Part shown: in pieces, positions 13,060-14,110 of the stretch | How the letters are laid out: each line of letters starts with the position of its first letter | How positions within the stretch are numbered: position 1 is the stretch's first letter | Assembly: GCA_036678685.1 (NCBI GenBank) | Contig: JAZIHH010000009.1 | Span: 1-14,110 of the forward strand | Reading direction: 5' to 3' | Source of the DNA: JAZIHH01 sp036678685 | Lineage (GTDB): Bacteria; Bacillota; UBA4882; UBA10575 | Length of the DNA: 14,110 nt | The notes under the pieces: model-generated | What the model was told of the DNA's origin: nothing | What the model saw: only the letters and a program-made list of their open reading frames with translations | The model's database searches: none | Made by a program: the position numbers and the translations under genes

Positions 13060-13503
13060 TTGGGACCGATGGGAAACTGGGGGTTGAAGGGAAGCTTGAA
13101 CGCCGGCAAAAAACATGACGAAGATAAGGAAAACACCAAAAAGTACCGGAGAAAGAAGGAGAAAAAGGAAAGCCGCTGGGTGCTGGTGACAGTGGAAGGA
13201 CCCGACAAAGGACAGGAGTTCGTTCTCCTTCCCTGCCGGATGGAGATTGGGCGCCGGGCGGACAATCACATTAGACTGTCGGATCCCAATGTTTCCCGCA
13301 AACATGCGCTGCTGGAATTTATCCCGGAAAAAAACGAATATCTCCTTACTGATCTGCAAAGCACGAACGGGACCTACCTGAACGATGAAAAAATAGACAA
13401 CAGTAAAGTTTTAAGGGCGGGGGACCGGATCAGGATTGGCTGTTCGGTCCTTAAGGTTGTCGACGCCCGCAAAGGTCAGGTGCTTGGCCGGGTGGGAGGG
13501 TAA
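13060..13503 (+). CDS. FHA-domain phosphothreonine-binding protein
   Basis: A cytoplasmic adaptor of 147 aa. The N-terminal 40 residues are a highly charged, Lys-rich, probably disordered tail. They are followed by one FHA domain (about 40-135) with the conserved Gly64-Arg65 (EIGRRADNH), Ser79-Arg80 and His82 (VSRKHALLEF) and Asn103-Gly104 (STNGTYLN). These residues form the phosphothreonine-binding face, so binding is expected to be intact. The start is uncertain: TTG 13060 and ATG 13069 are in frame, but neither has a clear ribosome site, and an out-of-frame ATG (13037) behind AGGAAG reads only three codons. A PP2C phosphatase starts three bases after its stop, the usual pairing in Ser/Thr kinase signalling operons. 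Confidence 0.88.
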   Translation: MGPMGNWGLKGSLNAGKKHDEDKENTKKYRRKKEKKESRWVLVTVEGPDKGQEFVLLPCRMEIGRRADNHIRLSDPNVSRKHALLEFIPEKNEYLLTDLQSTNGTYLNDEKIDNSKVLRAGDRIRIGCSVLKVVDARKGQVLGRVGG

Positions 13504-13506
13504 GGA

Positions 13507-14110
13507 ATGGAGATTGGGGCAGCGTCGGATGTAGGGAAGATCAGGCGGATTAATGAAGACAGCCTGGGATACAAAGGAAATCTTTTTGTCATCGCCGACG
13601 GCATGGGGGGGCATAACGCCGGGGAGATTGCGAGCGCCCTGGCGGTGGAGGAGATTCTCCGCCGGGACGCGGAGGGCAGTGATTTTGCTGCTGCCTTGCC
13701 CGGCATCTTAAACCAGGCCAATCAGGTTATTCTGGCTTATGCTGGACAAGACCCGGGATATCAAGGAATGGGGACCACCGTCGCCGTGTTGAAGGTGGAA
13801 GAAAACCGCGCCTGGGTGGCCCATGTCGGTGACAGCAGGGTATATCTGTGGCGCGACGGAAAGCTTTCCCGGATCACCAGAGATCATTCGATGGTGGAAG
13901 AATTGGTAAGCAAGGGGACTATCACCCGGGAAGAGGCCGGGCATCATCCGCACAGGCATGTTTTAACCAAAGCCCTGGGCGTGCCGGGTGAAGTGGAGGC
14001 GGAAATAACGGATATTACCATCGCGGCGGGGGACCGTATTTTAATGTGTACCGACGGGTTGACTTCCATGCTGACCGATGAGGAAATTGCCGTCTTTCTG
14101 GAGCAAAATG
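13507..14110 (+). CDS. PP2C-family Ser/Thr protein phosphatase (3'-truncated by window edge)
   Basis: A metal-dependent phosphatase of the PrpC/Stp type. The 201 visible residues are open to the window end, and the family is about 240-260 aa. Visible motifs are GKIRRINEDS (10-19), VIADGMGGH (28-36, metal-binding Asp31), GMGTT (87-91), AHVGDSRVYLWRDGKL (105-120), TRDHSMVEELV (124-134), LTKALG (153-158) and LMCTDGL (179-185, metal-binding Asp183). The last conserved Asp motif falls beyond the window. The ATG at 13507 follows GGAGGGTAAGGA. With the adjacent FHA protein it suggests that a PASTA- or Hanks-type kinase gene follows downstream, which cannot be seen here. Confidence 0.95.
   Translation, partial: MEIGAASDVGKIRRINEDSLGYKGNLFVIADGMGGHNAGEIASALAVEEILRRDAEGSDFAAALPGILNQANQVILAYAGQDPGYQGMGTTVAVLKVEENRAWVAHVGDSRVYLWRDGKLSRITRDHSMVEELVSKGTITREEAGHHPHRHVLTKALGVPGEVEAEITDITIAAGDRILMCTDGLTSMLTDEEIAVFLEQN

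Overview
This window is about 14.1 kb of tightly packed housekeeping and sporulation chromosome from a spore-forming member of the Bacillota (Firmicutes). The support is Spo0A, SpoVS, the recA-recX-rny-ymdB-spoVS gene order, a Bacillus-type (not E. coli-type) LexA/SOS box in front of recA, G-rich Shine-Dalgarno sites and sigma-A promoters. The moderately high GC content and codon use fit a deep-branching clostridial or Limnochordia/Hydrogenispora-like lineage better than Bacillus. That placement is inference from general impression only.

Layout, all genes on the + strand. Region 1 (1-5095) is a metG-tatD-[REC-GGDEF]-rsmA-ykuK run. metG is cut by the left window edge. The junctions overlap (ATGA at metG/tatD, GTGA at REC-GGDEF/rsmA, 13 bases at rsmA/ykuK), except for a 140-base hairpin-rich gap between tatD and the response regulator. 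Region 2 (5096-6821) holds recA and recX, overlapping by ATGA. They sit behind a near-consensus promoter with a perfect 14-bp LexA box at the expected transcription start, and a 38-codon small ORF overlaps that promoter. Region 3 (6822-9109) holds rny (RNase Y) with its own promoter and a leader hairpin, then an uncharacterised 174-aa protein, closed by a strong intrinsic terminator. Region 4 (9110-11485) is ymdB, spoVS and an M19 dipeptidase. Region 5 (11486-12926) is a GNAT acetyltransferase and spo0A. Region 6 (12927-14110) is an FHA-domain protein and a PP2C protein phosphatase, cut by the right edge. These two are the start of a probable Ser/Thr phosphorylation module.

Functionally the window joins translation (MetRS, 16S rRNA methylation), DNA repair (RecA/RecX, TatD), RNA turnover (RNase Y with YmdB) and sporulation entry (Spo0A, SpoVS). 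I see no CRISPR array, transposon, prophage, tRNA, rRNA or obvious novel defence system. The points most worth a second look are Spo0A, which has unusual residues in both the phosphorylation pocket and the DNA-recognition helix; the rny start region, where the only well-placed ribosome site points at an AUA codon; a short leader ORF with stop-start overlap at the dipeptidase; the small ORF overlapping the recA promoter; and the degenerate REC-GGDEF protein inside the conserved metG-tatD-rsmA locus.
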